Positions 1 through 12,161 of a stretch of DNA of 64,000 nt are shown here, piece by piece; the stretch's first letter is position 1; every line of letters begins with the position of its first letter. A program made the translations under genes and the position numbers. Origin of the DNA: Endothia cerciana. Lineage: Eukaryota; Ascomycota; Sordariomycetes; Diaporthales; Cryphonectriaceae. The notes beneath the pieces are model-generated. The model searched no databases. It saw only the letters and a program-made list of their open reading frames with translations, and was not told where the DNA came from. The stretch spans positions 124,001 to 188,000 of the forward strand of contig JALRMH010000060.1 of assembly GCA_026119935.1 (NCBI GenBank). The letters run 5' to 3'.

Positions 1-3000
1 GTGCGGATGGCAATGAGGATTCTGGTACTCGGTGGCACGCGATCTCCGTATAGGCCATGCAGAATAACGTATACCGCAGACCTGGCTCCTTCGCAAAACA
101 GCCCAGAGAATAGACACTAGTTAAGCCAGGTCATAGAGAGCTTGACTGCATATCAGTGATCCTTTGGGGGTGGAGCAGTGCGCGGATCTTGGCAAGCCTC
201 GTAGGGCTGAGGGTGAGCCCATGAGTAACGTGCAGATCGACCGTATAAGCCCGCGTCTCTCAGCACTAGCAGAAGCGGCCACGGCAACGTGCGCCCTTGG
301 AATGTCTCCCACCCTCCCCCCCCCCTTCTGCCGACCACGTCCTATTGATCGCTGAAGACGGCAACGGCCTGTGACGAATATGCAAGTTCGATATGGACTA
401 CTTGGAGTATTCCGCCCCCTCGCACCCCCTTGGTGCCTGAGAGACATCGGCACTGACTGAGATGCGACCAGCATCCAGACCGCGCTTGGGGACCAGAGAC
501 GAGGGAAATGACCCTAAAAGATGACCGCACAAGGACTTCGGAAGCAAGCGAGGTTGGCAACGCTCGGATTGAGCGGCCAAACCACCATCACCGGGGGTGT
601 CGGTGCGCCAAGGAATGAGGGGTTCGAAACCGCGGGAACGGGAATGATGGACCAGTCGCGTCGCCCCGTCCGGGGCCAAGGGAAGCGGGCTTGACGAGAT
701 GCCGTTCAGCAATGTCACTTGAACCGCAGCGGTAGTACATGTCAAGGGCGACGCGAGAGCAGCAAGTTCCTATGGCCCAGGGTGGCCAGATCTCGAATGG
801 ACAGGGCACCAGCCACGACAGTGTGCCGTGTCTCGGAGCGTCCTATGTCGTAAAGAGAGGTACACGCGGTCGGTAGGCGCCAGAGGCGAGAAGTCAGCGT
901 CGCAGATGGCGAAAAGTACAGCGGCCGAGGATGCAATGCAGGATCGCATTGGCAAGAAGGGGGCCTTGTCGGGTCTCTTCACAGGTCCGGATTTGGAACT
1001 CTGAGCCGCTTTTCGTCGCAGTGGAGGATGGACGGGCCATCCGCAATTGTGCCGTGCGGATAAGAAGCGCATATTCTCATCGTGTCTTGCCAGGGAGGAG
1101 GCTCTTCCAGCTGCGCCATTGGAGGGGGCGTGGTTGGCGTGATTATGCCTTGCAGGTGTGGATCACACTTCCTGATCACCGGCTCAGCCCTAAGATACCA
1201 TAGATGCATGTCCTAGACTCGATGCGGTGGTCGTGTGAGCGTCTTGGTGGAACTTGGGGGCCAACTCATGTTCAGGAGGACGATGCAACATTCTTGGAAG
1301 GGCGTTACCCAACAGGGCGCCTTAGTATTGCACGGAGTGACGTTGGAAAGCAGCGTGGCTAGTGCGTGTGGCTGAAAGCCTCAGTGGCTTGTGGATGTGA
1401 CTGCTATTATGCAGATCCCCGCCCAATTCAGCTGGTTGAATGCTAGTACCAAGTTTTTCCTTGCAGCGACCACACAGCAGTATATCTATCTGGTTTGGCA
1501 TCTTACGACACTACCACCTCTCAAACGATGACTAGGCGCACTGCAGTCCTCACCCCTCCCTCCTCTTTGGTCTTAGCAGGTACTTGGGCACGGGCGTGCG
1601 GACAACGCATGTAATTTCGGAATGAGCGTCGCCTCTGGATAACCCACCAACCTGCATTAGAGGATACCCACTGTCGCAAGTATCTCCTCTCTCTCTTGGA
1701 TATATCTCTCCCGAATGGGGACCGGACCGGATCGGCGGTAGTCAGCAGGCGTGTGTGGAGCAGAATACGCTCCGTTCCATCATCCTGAGGGCAGTACTAT
1801 GTCCTCTGTCGGCCTGCACATATTTTGACCGCAACACTTTTCTTTATGCGCGGAGGGGGAAGAGATCGCTAAATGAGCAATGCCCGGCTTCAGCCCGACA
1901 TTTCGAGGGCTGGCTTGAGGCAGTCCCCCGCCCCTCCCCCCCATATACAACCGTGGCGAAACCCAATGCGGCATGCGGATGATTGCAGTCTCCTCCAGAA
2001 CAGGACGAAAAAGAACGATGGGGCAGCATCAAGAGGCGAGGCCCAATCCACCCCCCCCCCCCCATAGCCTCGACACCACCATGAATTGACGCCCCGCATT
2101 CAACGGCCCGCAGGACGTGCCGAGCCCTTCGCGCAAACACCGTGCGAGATTGTCATGTTTCATTGGCCCTGGAGGAGACATGACAAGGGAGCAAGAACCG
2201 ACCGTATGTGGGTAGATGCCGCGAGGTCCCCCCCTCCCCCAAAACACGCGCAAGCGGCATCAGGGTTCTCATATACCGAACCCACCACAACTATCTTCAG
2301 CCCCGAGAGGAGGCTTGTGACGAGGTACCCGGTACCATAAAGCTCGCAGGATCGTCTCGGAAGGATGCTAGACATGCTAGAACCGAGCACTCCACAATCA
2401 GGGCGGGCCGCAGCGACTCGGCTGGATCCTTCGACCCAAGTAGACTGCCGAATGTAGAAAGGACTTTTTCTTTTCCTCACTTGCTCTCCCCAGTTTGGAA
2501 GTCGATACGAACAAAGTATGCCTGAATCGTTCCTTAAGGAACAGGCAACACTCCCAAGCACCGGCGTAATATCCCGAGGCACCGACCAGCATATTCCACA
2601 AAGCCTGATGTTCCATCAGGCATCCACAGGAGCAACAAAGTTTCTTGCATTTTCGTCACCGACGGCTTTCAGACATATTGCGGAGGAGCATGTTCGGTCT
2701 AGGTTGTCTGAATATTAGGCGGCTCTCTAGCTGCGAAGACGATTGTTCTTTTGTGTCTACTCCTATTTTGGGGGGGGGGGGGGACGGGCGGAGGTGAGAT
2801 TGGGCTCTAAGTCAGCGATGCCCCAGCATTACTGTACTAATTTGATCGGGCAGGCGTAGCGATGACTGTGCGTCTAGGAAAAGTAGCCTGCCATGCAAGC
2901 TCTACAGCACTGCAAAAGAGGTTGAGTTCAACGACAGCACCAGAAGGCAACTCACTTCCAGTCCATCACCTGGGGTTTCAAAAGCCCAATTTGGAAAGTT

Positions 3001-3530
3001 GACTGACAAGAATGGACAGCCAGTTAAGTGAGGTGAGTCAGCAACGTCCATCCATCAGTGCACTGTACCTCGTATTTGAAGCATTCCAACACGTTTGTAA
3101 ACTTTAGCGCGTCCTCATTTTTGAAATGCAAAGGTATACGAAATGCTCCTTTTGATAATTTCGGGTCGAAGTGGGATGAAGGGGGCCAGTGTGTCTTGGG
3201 AGATTTAAGTGAACAGGCCTCAAACCCCTAACCAGACAGCCATTCTGATGCCGGTGTGGAGCGTACAACCTGGGACAGGATACATCATGGCTCGTCTGAC
3301 AGTGATCGGATTGACTTGTTGGGTTGGTCACGCTGGGGCACATAACAAAAATAAGGCGTCAAATAGAAATTGCACATTGGCAATCTAGGATGTGACAAGC
3401 ACCCCCCAATTTCTACCTCACATCCACCTAAAGCTGTGACTATTCGTCCTTCCATTCAGGGGTATCAAAATCAAACTGCCTTCCTGCTGCTCTGACCTGT
3501 CCCATCATCAGGCATTCTCCTTGTCATCCT
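1..3530. other. Gene-free left flank
   Basis: I see no supportable gene here. Open frames are short, overlap on both strands and resemble no family I know. Low-complexity runs include C-rich stretches near 2049-2063 and a pure G run at 2770-2783. A sequence near 628 looks slightly like a tRNA B box, but no cloverleaf could be built around it. The region may be intergenic or may hold the tail of a gene lying off the left edge. Confidence 0.5.
2770..2783. repeat. Poly-G run (14 nt)
   Basis: Fourteen consecutive G residues on the plus strand in otherwise mixed sequence. It is one of several long G or C runs in this window. Confidence 0.9.
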
Positions 3531-4135
3531 TTACTGGCTACCACCCTCAGCCTGCTTCTGGATGTCAACCTCGGCACCGCGCTGCTGGGTCTTGCCAGTG
3601 TCGTGCTGCTTCTGGTACTCGGCCTGCGCAGCCTTGTTGCCCGTCAGGCCGGCAACAGCACCACCGATGGTACCGGTGGCACGGTCAGCCACGCCGGAGC
3701 CGAGGTCGGACAGCTGACCGCGGGCCTCCTGCTCCTGGCCCTCGAGGTTCTGCTTGCGGCCTGTCTGCTTGAGGTCCTGGGGTTCAAGTGATGTTAGCAC
3801 AATATACGGAGCAGGTGGCGGTGGGTGTTTGGGAAGCCTACCTCAGATCCGATAAGCCCGCCGACTGTCTCCTTCGCGCTGCCGATGGTCTGGTTCCACG
3901 ACCCGGCACTGCGGTCCGAGCTGTCTTTGGACACGCCGGACGCGGACACGGTGGCGCCGGGCACCTTGACGGCGGCGTGGGAGGCGTCATGCTCGGCCTG
4001 CGCGTTGTCCTGCTTGGCTTCACCCTGGGTCTGGTCACCAGTGGAACCGGTGAACGAGCCGAGGGCAGACTGAACGGTGCCGGTAATGGAGTCGACGGCG
4101 GCCTTGAGGGAGGAGGTGTTATCGTTGGAAGACAT
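3531..4135 (-). CDS. CsbD-like / cruciform-DNA-recognition-type small stress protein
   Basis: Two exons on the minus strand, 4135-3842 and 3776-3531, separated by a 65-nt GT...AG intron (3777-3841) in phase 0. They give a 179-residue protein. It is hydrophilic and rich in Gly, Ala, Gln, Asp and Ser, with repeated short blocks such as GSAKETVGGLIGSE and GQLSDLGSGVADRATGTIGG. This pattern marks the fungal proteins annotated as 'mismatched base pair and cruciform DNA recognition protein' (Hmp1 of Ustilago), which are related to the bacterial CsbD stress family. There is no signal peptide or membrane segment. By family it is a small, probably disordered protein, often abundant under stress; DNA binding here is inferred from family only. 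The start chosen is the first ATG and opens with MSSNDNTSSLK. A 30-nt T run lies about 380 nt upstream of the start. Confidence 0.85.
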
Positions 4136-4512
4136 CTTGGTTTGTTGATTGGTTTTGTGTGTTGAAAGTGGTTGAGCTGGTTCGCTGCTGTAGGACCTTG
4201 GTGTATGTGGAGGGGTCTGTTGTTGTCGTCGTTGTGATAGTGCAACACCAAGAACTTGTTCTAGGAGGGAATAGCAGCCATTTAAGTATTCACAACCCTT
4301 CCGTGATTCACATCACATGTCTGTCTCTGCCTGGGACTTTGTGAATCAACCCCGCCAGCAGGCTAGAGCAGGCGAAAACGCGTTCTTGCGTACGGTGGGA
4401 AAGGGTCTCGCTGATGACATCACGTCGGATAAGGGAAGCGCCAGCAGCGATGACATCACTTGCCATCATGCGCAGGAACACCAACCGGCACCAAAGATCT
4501 GTCACTGCCCTG

Positions 4513-4548
<36 letters not shown>

Positions 4549-5195
4549 AGGACCACGCCCATTGCCATAGTACGGGGTTGGTCTGTGGTCCCTGCTTGAC
4601 GTTTCATAGTGGCCTCATACGTAATTGGGTCTTTGCGAGAGGGTGCTCTTCCTCCTTTCCACACAGCCTATCGCCTGAAGCCTTCGGGCGCCCGGATCTT
4701 CTCTTTCTGCCGCCTTGCATGGCTCACATAGCCCGGCGTGAGTGTCAGCTCGAAATATCAGGACCGCTGACAATCACTGTTCCCCCAGCTTGTGGCGCAC
4801 CACAGAAGGCCCAAAGCTTTAGGACGGTCGGGCGCTGAAATCATTCAAGACCGCGCAAACACGTTTAGAACTTGTAGCTATCTTGACCGTACAAAATGCC
4901 CATACTGGGTACGTGAGCTGAATAATGACCAGTCCAGAGTGATGTTGGTATCCCGTTCCCCGATAGTTCAAAGTGCCATGACGCCGACAAGGAGAAAAGG
5001 AAGCTTGTCAAATGGTTCGCACACCTCCAGAATCAGAGCCGATGGTATCTACCCGTACAAGATGATTTACAAAAACGAAGCTGAGCAATAACAGTCCTTT
5101 CCTCCTACCCACGTGCTCCTGGTGTGTGGGTGAGGTGGACGATTATTGGTCACAAGAGGCGAACGATATCGCCGTCTGGTCGCCGTCGAATTCAC
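4136..5195. other. Intergenic, upstream of the CsbD-like gene and downstream of NFS1
   Basis: This stretch holds the promoter of the minus-strand CsbD-like gene and the 3' flank of NFS1. A 30-nt T run is the main landmark. An AGGGG/CCCCT element, matching the core of fungal stress-response elements, occurs near 4210, but a single copy is weak evidence. No gene is seen. Confidence 0.5.
4518..4547. repeat. Poly-T run (30 nt)
   Basis: Thirty consecutive T residues on the plus strand (poly-A on the coding strand of the CsbD-like gene), about 380 nt upstream of its start. Such tracts can exclude nucleosomes in fungal promoters. They can also be the poly-A scar of an old retroelement insertion, but no flanking element is visible. 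Confidence 0.9.
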
Positions 5196-6998
5196 TCAGT
5201 GCTGGCTCCACTGGATGGTGTTGAGGTCGATACCCTCCTGCACCAGTTCCCACAGGGGACTAAGCTCTCGGAGGAACGTGACACGTTCCTGTACTGCCTT
5301 CAAGACGTAGTCGATCTCCCGCTTTGTGGTGAAACGGCCAATACCAAAGCGGATACTTGAGTGGGCGCTCTCATCACTGTTGCCGAGAGCCCGCAAGACA
5401 TAGCTGGGCTCGAGAGACGCAGACGTGCAGGCGCTTCCTGAGGACAGCGCAATGTCTTTCAGGGCCATGAGGAGAGACTCGCCCTCGACGTATGCGAATG
5501 AAACATTGACGCAGCCTGGGTAGAAGGACTTGGAGTCGCCGTTCTGGCTAGTGTGCTCGAGAGACAGGAGGCCATTGAGGAGTCGATCGGAGAGATACTT
5601 GATCCTCTTGGAGTCGTACTAGCAAGAGTGTCAGTGAGATGCTCATAGAACGAGACGAGATATATAACAGATAGTAATGCGAGGGGTCCAAAGTCAGGTA
5701 AAAATGATGCTATCGTATCAACACGGAACTCCTTGTCACGGGAATTCAGAAAGCCATGCAAGTAGAGCAGATCATCAGATGGGAGAATATCCAGGGGCGA
5801 AAACACATCCATGCGACTTACCGGCATCTCCTCCTTGGCAATACGGCAGGCCTCGCCAAAGCCGACAACCAGAGGCGGCGCCAAGGTACCGCTTCTCAGA
5901 CCTCTCTCTTGGCCACCTCCGCTGATGATAGGATCAATCCTGACACGGGGCCGTCTGCGGACGTAGCAGGCGCCGATGCCCTTGGGACCATAGATCTTGT
6001 GGGAGGAAATGGACATGAGGTCGATGTTCATGGCGTTGACGTCCAGCGGTATCTTGCCAACGGCCTGCGCGGCATCGGTATGGAAGAAGACCTTGTTCTG
6101 GCGGCACATCTTGCCAATCTCCTCGATCGGCTGGATGACGCCAATCTCATTATTGACAGCCATGATGCTCACCAAGGCCGTCTCGGGCCTGATGGCCGCC
6201 CTGAGCTCGTCAAGATTGACCAAGCCGTTGTTCTGTACCGGCAGATAGGTGACCTCGAAGCCTTCGTCCTGCAGATGCCTGCAGCTGTCCAAGACACACT
6301 TGTGCTCCGTCTGCGTTGTGATAATATGCCTTTTCTTGCCGGACCGGCCGAAGAACCGGGCGACCCCCTTGATGCTCATGTTGTTGCTCTCGGTGGCACC
6401 GCTGGTGAAGATGATCTCCTTGGGGTCGGCACCGATCAGCGTGGCAATATGTCGTCGTGCCTCCTCGACTGCCTTCTCACTCTCCCAGCCGTAGGCGTGT
6501 GTCCGCGAATGGGGGTTTCCGAAGACTCCGGTGTAAAAGGGAAGCATGGCATCCAGGACCCTAGGGTCGACAGGAGTCGTCGCCTGCATGTCAAGATAGA
6601 TGGGCCGCTGCCCCTCGTCCATCAGGGCAGCTTCCTTCAGGACCTCTGCATAGCGATCAGCATCTCGCAACGCCGTCCCCCTCCGCGGCCGAGGGATTCT
6701 TACCTGCCATGGGGCTGACGAGCATGTTTCCGTCCTGCTGCCCGCTCATGGCCAGACCCGACTTCTGCAGAGCCTCCCTGTCTAGATGTATGGCAGTCTC
6801 GATCTTGGGCTCTGCAACCTGGGCGTTGTCCCTCTTGGACTCTGAGACATAGCCTCTTCGCGAAGCAGCCTGTGTAAGTGGGAGAGAGGTCGCCACCCGG
6901 CATGTCCGTGGTGCCCCGCGCAGAGATGCTGATAACGACGGTTGTTTGGAGGCTAGGCGGGATGCCTGCCTCAGCGCGGAGGGTCCAAAGCTGGCCAT
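5196..6998 (-). CDS. NFS1: Cysteine desulfurase, mitochondrial (NFS1)
   Basis: This PLP enzyme takes sulfur from cysteine as an enzyme-bound persulfide for Fe-S cluster assembly in the mitochondrial matrix and for tRNA thiolation. Exons are 6998-6704, 6645-5822 and 5618-5196, with introns of 58 nt (branch-like GCTGAT) and 203 nt. The product is 513 residues. The N-terminus is rich in Arg, Ser and Ala and lacks acidic residues, as expected for a matrix targeting presequence. The catalytic core starts near residue 107 (RPIYLDMQATTP). The PLP lysine is about Lys315 in SISSHKIYGPKG. The persulfide cysteine is about Cys437 in SSGSACTS. The C-terminus ends in IQWSQH, typical of eukaryotic NFS1. The ATG at 6998 was preferred over an upstream in-frame ATG at 7205 because it begins the presequence directly. 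The gene is divergent from the BAR-SH3 gene. Confidence 0.96.
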
Positions 6999-8267
6999 CC
7001 TGGCTGCGGGGTGTGATGCTGGGGGAGGGGGTAAGGCTGTTGTTGAAGTTCGGGTTGAGGGGAGAGGAGCTTCGAGAAGGCGACTTGAACTTTTTCCCCA
7101 AGTTGCCGTGTAGATGATTATCAAACAAATTCGGGGGGGCGCAGAATAGGCCGTACTTTTCTCGGTACAGCCCCTAATTGGCTCGCTTGGTAAGCTCAAC
7201 CCCACTTCGCCGTCCCGGCGCCGGCTTTTCCATAATGGTAGTACATGAGCCTTGCTATCTTGTGGTTCTTCTTGGGCGAGAACTAGTTAGGGTATGTGAT
7301 GACCGCGAAGGTTACGCTCATGAAATAGGAGGAGAATACTTGGATATGCGCATACCTCGGTGGTCTCTCCTGTCCACTGGGTACCCGTGAAAAAGAGCTG
7401 TACGGCCTATTTCATCGGCCCAAACAAGTCACTTTTGCCGGTATTCCGTACGCAGAACACGCTAGGTGGTCTGCTTAGTACTATAGTAGGAACTACTGTA
7501 TTATAATGGAGCCGGCTGGCAGACGCATGGCATGACGTAAACCCCGCTCACAGGCCTTGGAGGGTCCAGCGCCAAGGAACCAGATTCGTCACTCTACTCT
7601 GGATGCCTCCGAATAAGGGACTGCACTGCACCGGGAGCGCAAAGATTCCTGACGAAGACCTCTAGCCCTCCCTGCTGAGCTCGACGAACAGCATCGTGAA
7701 GACCCAGCAGGCCCAGATACCTGTACCACTTACCTGCCAGCATTCGCACAACCAGCAGAAGCATCCTACAGAGAGACCTTGCGACCTTCCGGCCATCCCC
7801 GCCGTCTGGGCCCCAGATATCTGTTGGACGAGCCAGCATCAGTCGGCTGACAACGACACTGCCACCAATACTGCCACTGTCGCCGAACCTTGCACCTGGC
7901 CTTGACCCATCTCGACGCAAGTGCAGGTGGACGTGGTTGTAGTGCTGCGTGACGGCCTTTTATCACCTCGCAACGAAAGCGAGCTGACCGCATTCGTACT
8001 CAACACAGCCACGTCGTTACAGCAGATCCCGATCCCGATCCTCCTTGGCTTAACTACCTACTCAGGAGCCACAACCTACCCGTCTTCCTCCTCACCCTCG
8101 TCATTCCCCTTCAGCTCTGACCGGCGGCCGCCGCCCGTACGAGCCATTTTCCCATCTTCTCGGATCCTACAACCTGTCCATCCCAAGCCCCCGGGCGCGC
8201 GGTTGAGCACCTCCACAACAAGCGATCCTCGTCCTCGGGACATACTACGCAACACAACTGAGGCAAG
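6999..8267. other. Divergent intergenic region NFS1 / BAR-SH3
   Basis: About 1.27 kb between two divergent starts. It should contain both promoters and 5' UTRs. The part nearest the BAR-SH3 start is pyrimidine- and CA-rich (about 7980-8260), as is common for leaders of highly expressed fungal genes. Open frames here do not resemble known proteins. Confidence 0.5.
7177..7181 (-). promoter_or_regulatory. Possible CCAAT box upstream of NFS1
   Basis: A CCAAT pentamer on the minus strand lies about 180 nt upstream of the NFS1 start codon, a usual distance for the fungal CCAAT-binding complex. In moulds this complex, with HapX, regulates iron-related genes. A link to iron control here is inference from one short motif. 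Confidence 0.3.
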
Positions 8268-9773
8268 ATGAGTTTCCGGGGGTTTTCAAAGAGCATATCG
8301 CGGGTCAGTTATGGCCAGAGGAGTCTGAGTGCTGGCTCTGGCTGCAAGTGCTGACGTATCATGATAGGCACCGCAGCAGTTCAAGTCCAAGTTCAACATC
8401 GGCGAGCACACCAAAGATGCTGTCTTCATCGACGCGGAGCGGCGCTTTCAGGAGCTGGAGGCCGAGACCAAGAAGCTCCACGACGACAGCAAGAGGTACT
8501 TCGAGGCCATCAACGGCATGCTCAACCATCAGATCGAGTTCTCCAAAGCCATGACCGAGATCTACAAACCAATCAGTGGCAGGATGTCAGACCCAGATTC
8601 CCTGGTCATCAGGAGCAATCCGGAAGGCGTCCAGGCTTGCGAGGAGTACGAGGCCGTTGTGAAGGATCTACAGGAGACGCTGGCACCCGAGTTGGAGATG
8701 ATCGAGAGTAGGGTGATTCGGCCTGCAAACGAGCTGCTCGACGTCATCAAGATCATTCGCAAGCAGCTGGTCAAGCGAGAGCACAAGCAGCTGGACTATG
8801 ATCGACACCGGGCGACCCTGAAAAAGCTGCAGGAGAAGAAGGAGAAGTCGATCAAGGACGAGAAGGCGACCTGGAAGGCCGAGACCGACGTGGAGCAGGC
8901 CACTCAAGAGTACAACTACTTCAACGACCTGCTGAAGGATGAGCTGCCCAAGCTGTTCGTCCTGGAGAGGGAGTTTATTCAGCCCCTGTTCCAGTCGTTC
9001 TACTATATGCAGCTGAATATCTTTTACACCCTCCACGAGAAGATGCAGGCCTGCGATATTGGCTACTTCGACCTAACGCGAGACATAGAGGAGGCCTTCC
9101 TCGCCAAACGCGGCGACGTCCAAGAGCAGGCTGAGAAGCTTTCGATCGTCAAATTCAAATCCACTGGCATGAAGCGACCTCCTAAATACCAACCGAAGCC
9201 CGCGCTTGGGAGCTCCACACAGCCAGCAGGTTTGCTCACTCAAGGCCCCGGCTCCGGCTCCGAGACGGACAGCGCTGCGCCCGCGGAAGTTCCATCGGCA
9301 TCTACCTCGTTAGCCTCACCTCTTGCTATGAGGTCGAAGCCCTCTCCGCAGATAGGATACCACGCGCACTCCAACAGTGTCGAGAACCATCCCCCGCCAC
9401 CATACTCACCTGGTCTGACGTCTCCGCCCCTGACCAGTCCCAAGCCCGGGTCTCTGGCCGCTGTGGCTGCTGCCAAGGCCAAGCCCCCGCCACCGAAACC
9501 CAAGCCTAGCAGGCTGAGTGGTGCCCCGACTGCTGAGATGGTGACGGCCCTTTACGACTATTCTGCCCAAGCGGAAGGCGATCTGAGCTTCCGGGCCGGA
9601 GACGTCATTGAGATTGTGAGCCGGACGCAGAACGACAACGAGTGGTGGACTGGCAAGCTGCAAGGCAGGTCTGGGCAATTTCCAGGTCAGTATTTGTGGA
9701 TATTCGTCTCTGCCCCATGACATAGGAAAGACTGACGAGGATATGTGCAGGCAATTATGTTAAGCTGAACTGA
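8268..9773 (+). CDS. hob1: BAR-SH3 endocytic protein (Rvs167/Hob1, amphiphysin-like)
   Basis: Exons 8268-8303, 8368-9685 and 9751-9773 encode 458 residues. Introns are 64 nt and 65 nt, both with CTGAC branch points. The tiny first exon gives MSFRGFSKSISR and joins APQQFKSKFNIGEHTKDA, the expected amphipathic start of the N-BAR domain. The BAR domain covers about residues 13-245 and is strongly helical and charged. A Pro/Ser-rich linker (about 250-390) with PPPPYSPG and PPPPKPKPSR follows, then an SH3 domain (about 397-456) with ALYDYSAQAEGDLSF and NEWWTGKL. The protein bends membranes and links actin patches to endocytic scission at the plasma membrane. The third exon supplies only the last residues of the SH3 fold (NYVKLN), so missing it would truncate the domain. 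Length is close to S. pombe Hob1 and yeast Rvs167. Confidence 0.96.
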
Positions 9774-12161
9774 AAAACTACATCGCCACAGTCCTGAGGC
9801 CCCTGGCCGCATCGACCTATTTTTGGAGTAGCATGGCCCGCACATTGGGAGCGACAGGACGCTAGATCGGTCGTTTCCTTGCAGTAGAGAGGTTTACAGC
9901 ATACGGGGTCTCGCGAATACCCATATCGGCAGTGATTTTTGGGGTCTTGATATTGGCGTTGGCAGGGATGAAGAGAATAGTTTGTTCCTGTTGTACTTGC
10001 CTAATGTGTGTTTTGTATTGGGAGACAGCCAAAGTGGGAGGTGCTTGGGCAGACCGGCCGCGATTATGGGCCAAGTCTATTGCGTGAATTCACAGAAGGA
10101 CTCTTATAAACCATTCGTCAAGAGGACACTGTCCTGTGTCAAGCAGAGATTCGAAATATTCACCTCACATCCCTAGTCATTTACAGTATTGGTGAGGGAC
10201 TGGGACTGCGTTCGACACATATCAGACCTAAGGTCTTACCTCGACGAAGGGTTTTCGTGTCGTCGTGGAATAATGGTTGGGCCTACACAACGTCATGTTC
10301 TCATGTCTTGCCCTGTTGTGAGGATCTGGCGAGAAACCTAAGAGAGCCGAGATGAGGGGCCTTGTATGTCAATAGACTACAGGTGTCAATGCTCCATGGG
10401 TACAGGGACGACGGCTCCCGCGCCCTGTATATACGAGATCGACAATACATCCCGTGTTGATAGGCCCCAACTGCATCTACCGGCCTGTCGAGACGTCTCC
10501 ACGAGTCGCCTTGCTCCAGCGAGCTGCTGGTATCCGCCCATCCAGCCGAGACTGGGGGCCCCGCCGGCGAGAAGAGCAGGGTGTCCCATCTTTGCGCTCC
10601 CTTCAACGAGCGTGGAACCTCACTCGCTGCTCAATCTTCTTGCTATTGATAGAACACTCCTGCCGCTGTGTTGTCGACATCCTGTCACTCCCAGCCTCGG
10701 CTGGTCGTAGTCAGCGTCCATCCACACCAGGGAGGCCGTTGCCGGAGGAGGGTCACGAGGCCTGGGTCCGAGGGTGGAGTATCAGCAAAGGCCGGACTTT
10801 CAAGACGTCTTTGCTCCGATTTCGATGGCTACTGACTACTACGAGAGTCCATTTTCTACTGTGAGGCTTTCGGGGCTGATGTATCATTGAGGATTTAACA
10901 GGCCCGGCCAACAGCCTCTTCATCGACTTGCAGACGGTGAGGGCTAGGGTGAGTGGGCGTACGTACATATAAAACGGCACTACCGGTATATAAACACTTC
11001 CCTTTCCCGAAAATGCAGATTACCCGTCTTTTATGCTATTTAAAAATCATCGGAGTAGCCTTTTTGATACATCTCGGAACGCAGATGACATACCGAAGCG
11101 TTCGCAGCTGAGACTTGCGCTCACTCGCGCATTTCTCGACATAAAATGTGCACTTTTATTGATCATGAGACTAACATGGGATAACAAGGCTCGGCATATT
11201 CCCATACCGACAGGGAATGATCTGACATGCGTCAACTAGAGGGGATGTGGGTTCCATGCGGACCTACCTATCCACCTGCCCAGGTGGCCAGGAAGGTCCG
11301 GCTCCGAGGCCGTGGGCAGCTAGTACGTTCCTAGCACATGCCCGACATGTTTCTTGACACGTTTGTCTCGGTCTAATGGTATATTCCCTACCGGCTCGTG
11401 GTATTGACAAAGGTGGGTAGCTCAGAAGCCTAGTTCTGTTGCAAGGCGGACTGCATATCAGTCGGGCGCACCGCGATACCCTGTCGTGGTCAGCGAGAAA
11501 TAAGGCTACCAGAAAAGGGAAACAGATCCCCCCGGGGTGAATGCTTGCTTTCCCCGCAAATCTGATGTTATGGGTTCCTGATGCGTGGATCTCGTGCTAC
11601 TCTGCTCTGCAATAATCTTGTCCTTTTAAGGTTGTGTACCGCAAGAGGGCTAACATCCGTCTGCAACCTCCCCTCCGGCAGCCCTGGGGACGCTTTCAAG
11701 CTCTCTCCGCGATGACATCTTATTTCCCGAGCTCGATCGGTCTTGTATGTTTCTTTGCATTAGCAACGTCGCTCTGCATGGTCTCGGCGTTCTGAGACAG
11801 GCAGGCTGAGGCATTCGGGTCAACGGGTCCACCACATCCAGAGGTGCTATGTATAGGTTTTCGTATTAACATTGGGGACCTTAGGTTGCCTCATATATCC
11901 AAAGGGAACATAGATACAACGTCAGCCGCATGTGAACGGCCCTATGGGGTACTCTCCTCACCCTAGCGTTCTGCGACTTTACTATAGCATGCAGCAACTT
12001 TTGTAGTGCATCCGGGGCAAGCAAGAACAGCATGTCACCCGCATATGGGAAGTATGATACTGTATGATCATTGATTATTTGTCTGCGGATCATCGGACTC
12101 TGCCGAGCAACCCAAATGGCCCGCGCCTGAACCTGCCCTCGAACACGGAAACGTAGTCCGG
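9774..12161. other. Intergenic stretch without recognisable genes
   Basis: About 2.4 kb between the convergent ends of the BAR-SH3 and F-box genes. Only short, mutually overlapping frames are present. I see no repeats, RNA genes or transposon motifs. Confidence 0.5.

Noticed and set aside
600..660. tRNA-like B-box sequence near 628
   Set aside because: No matching A box or acceptor/anticodon stems could be found around it.
4317..4838. 173-residue plus-strand frame containing a long Phe run
   Set aside because: The Phe run is the T30 homopolymer, and the rest has no family resemblance.
5756..6718. 320-residue plus-strand frame opposite NFS1
   Set aside because: It is antisense to the conserved cysteine desulfurase exon, and no family resemblance was recognised.
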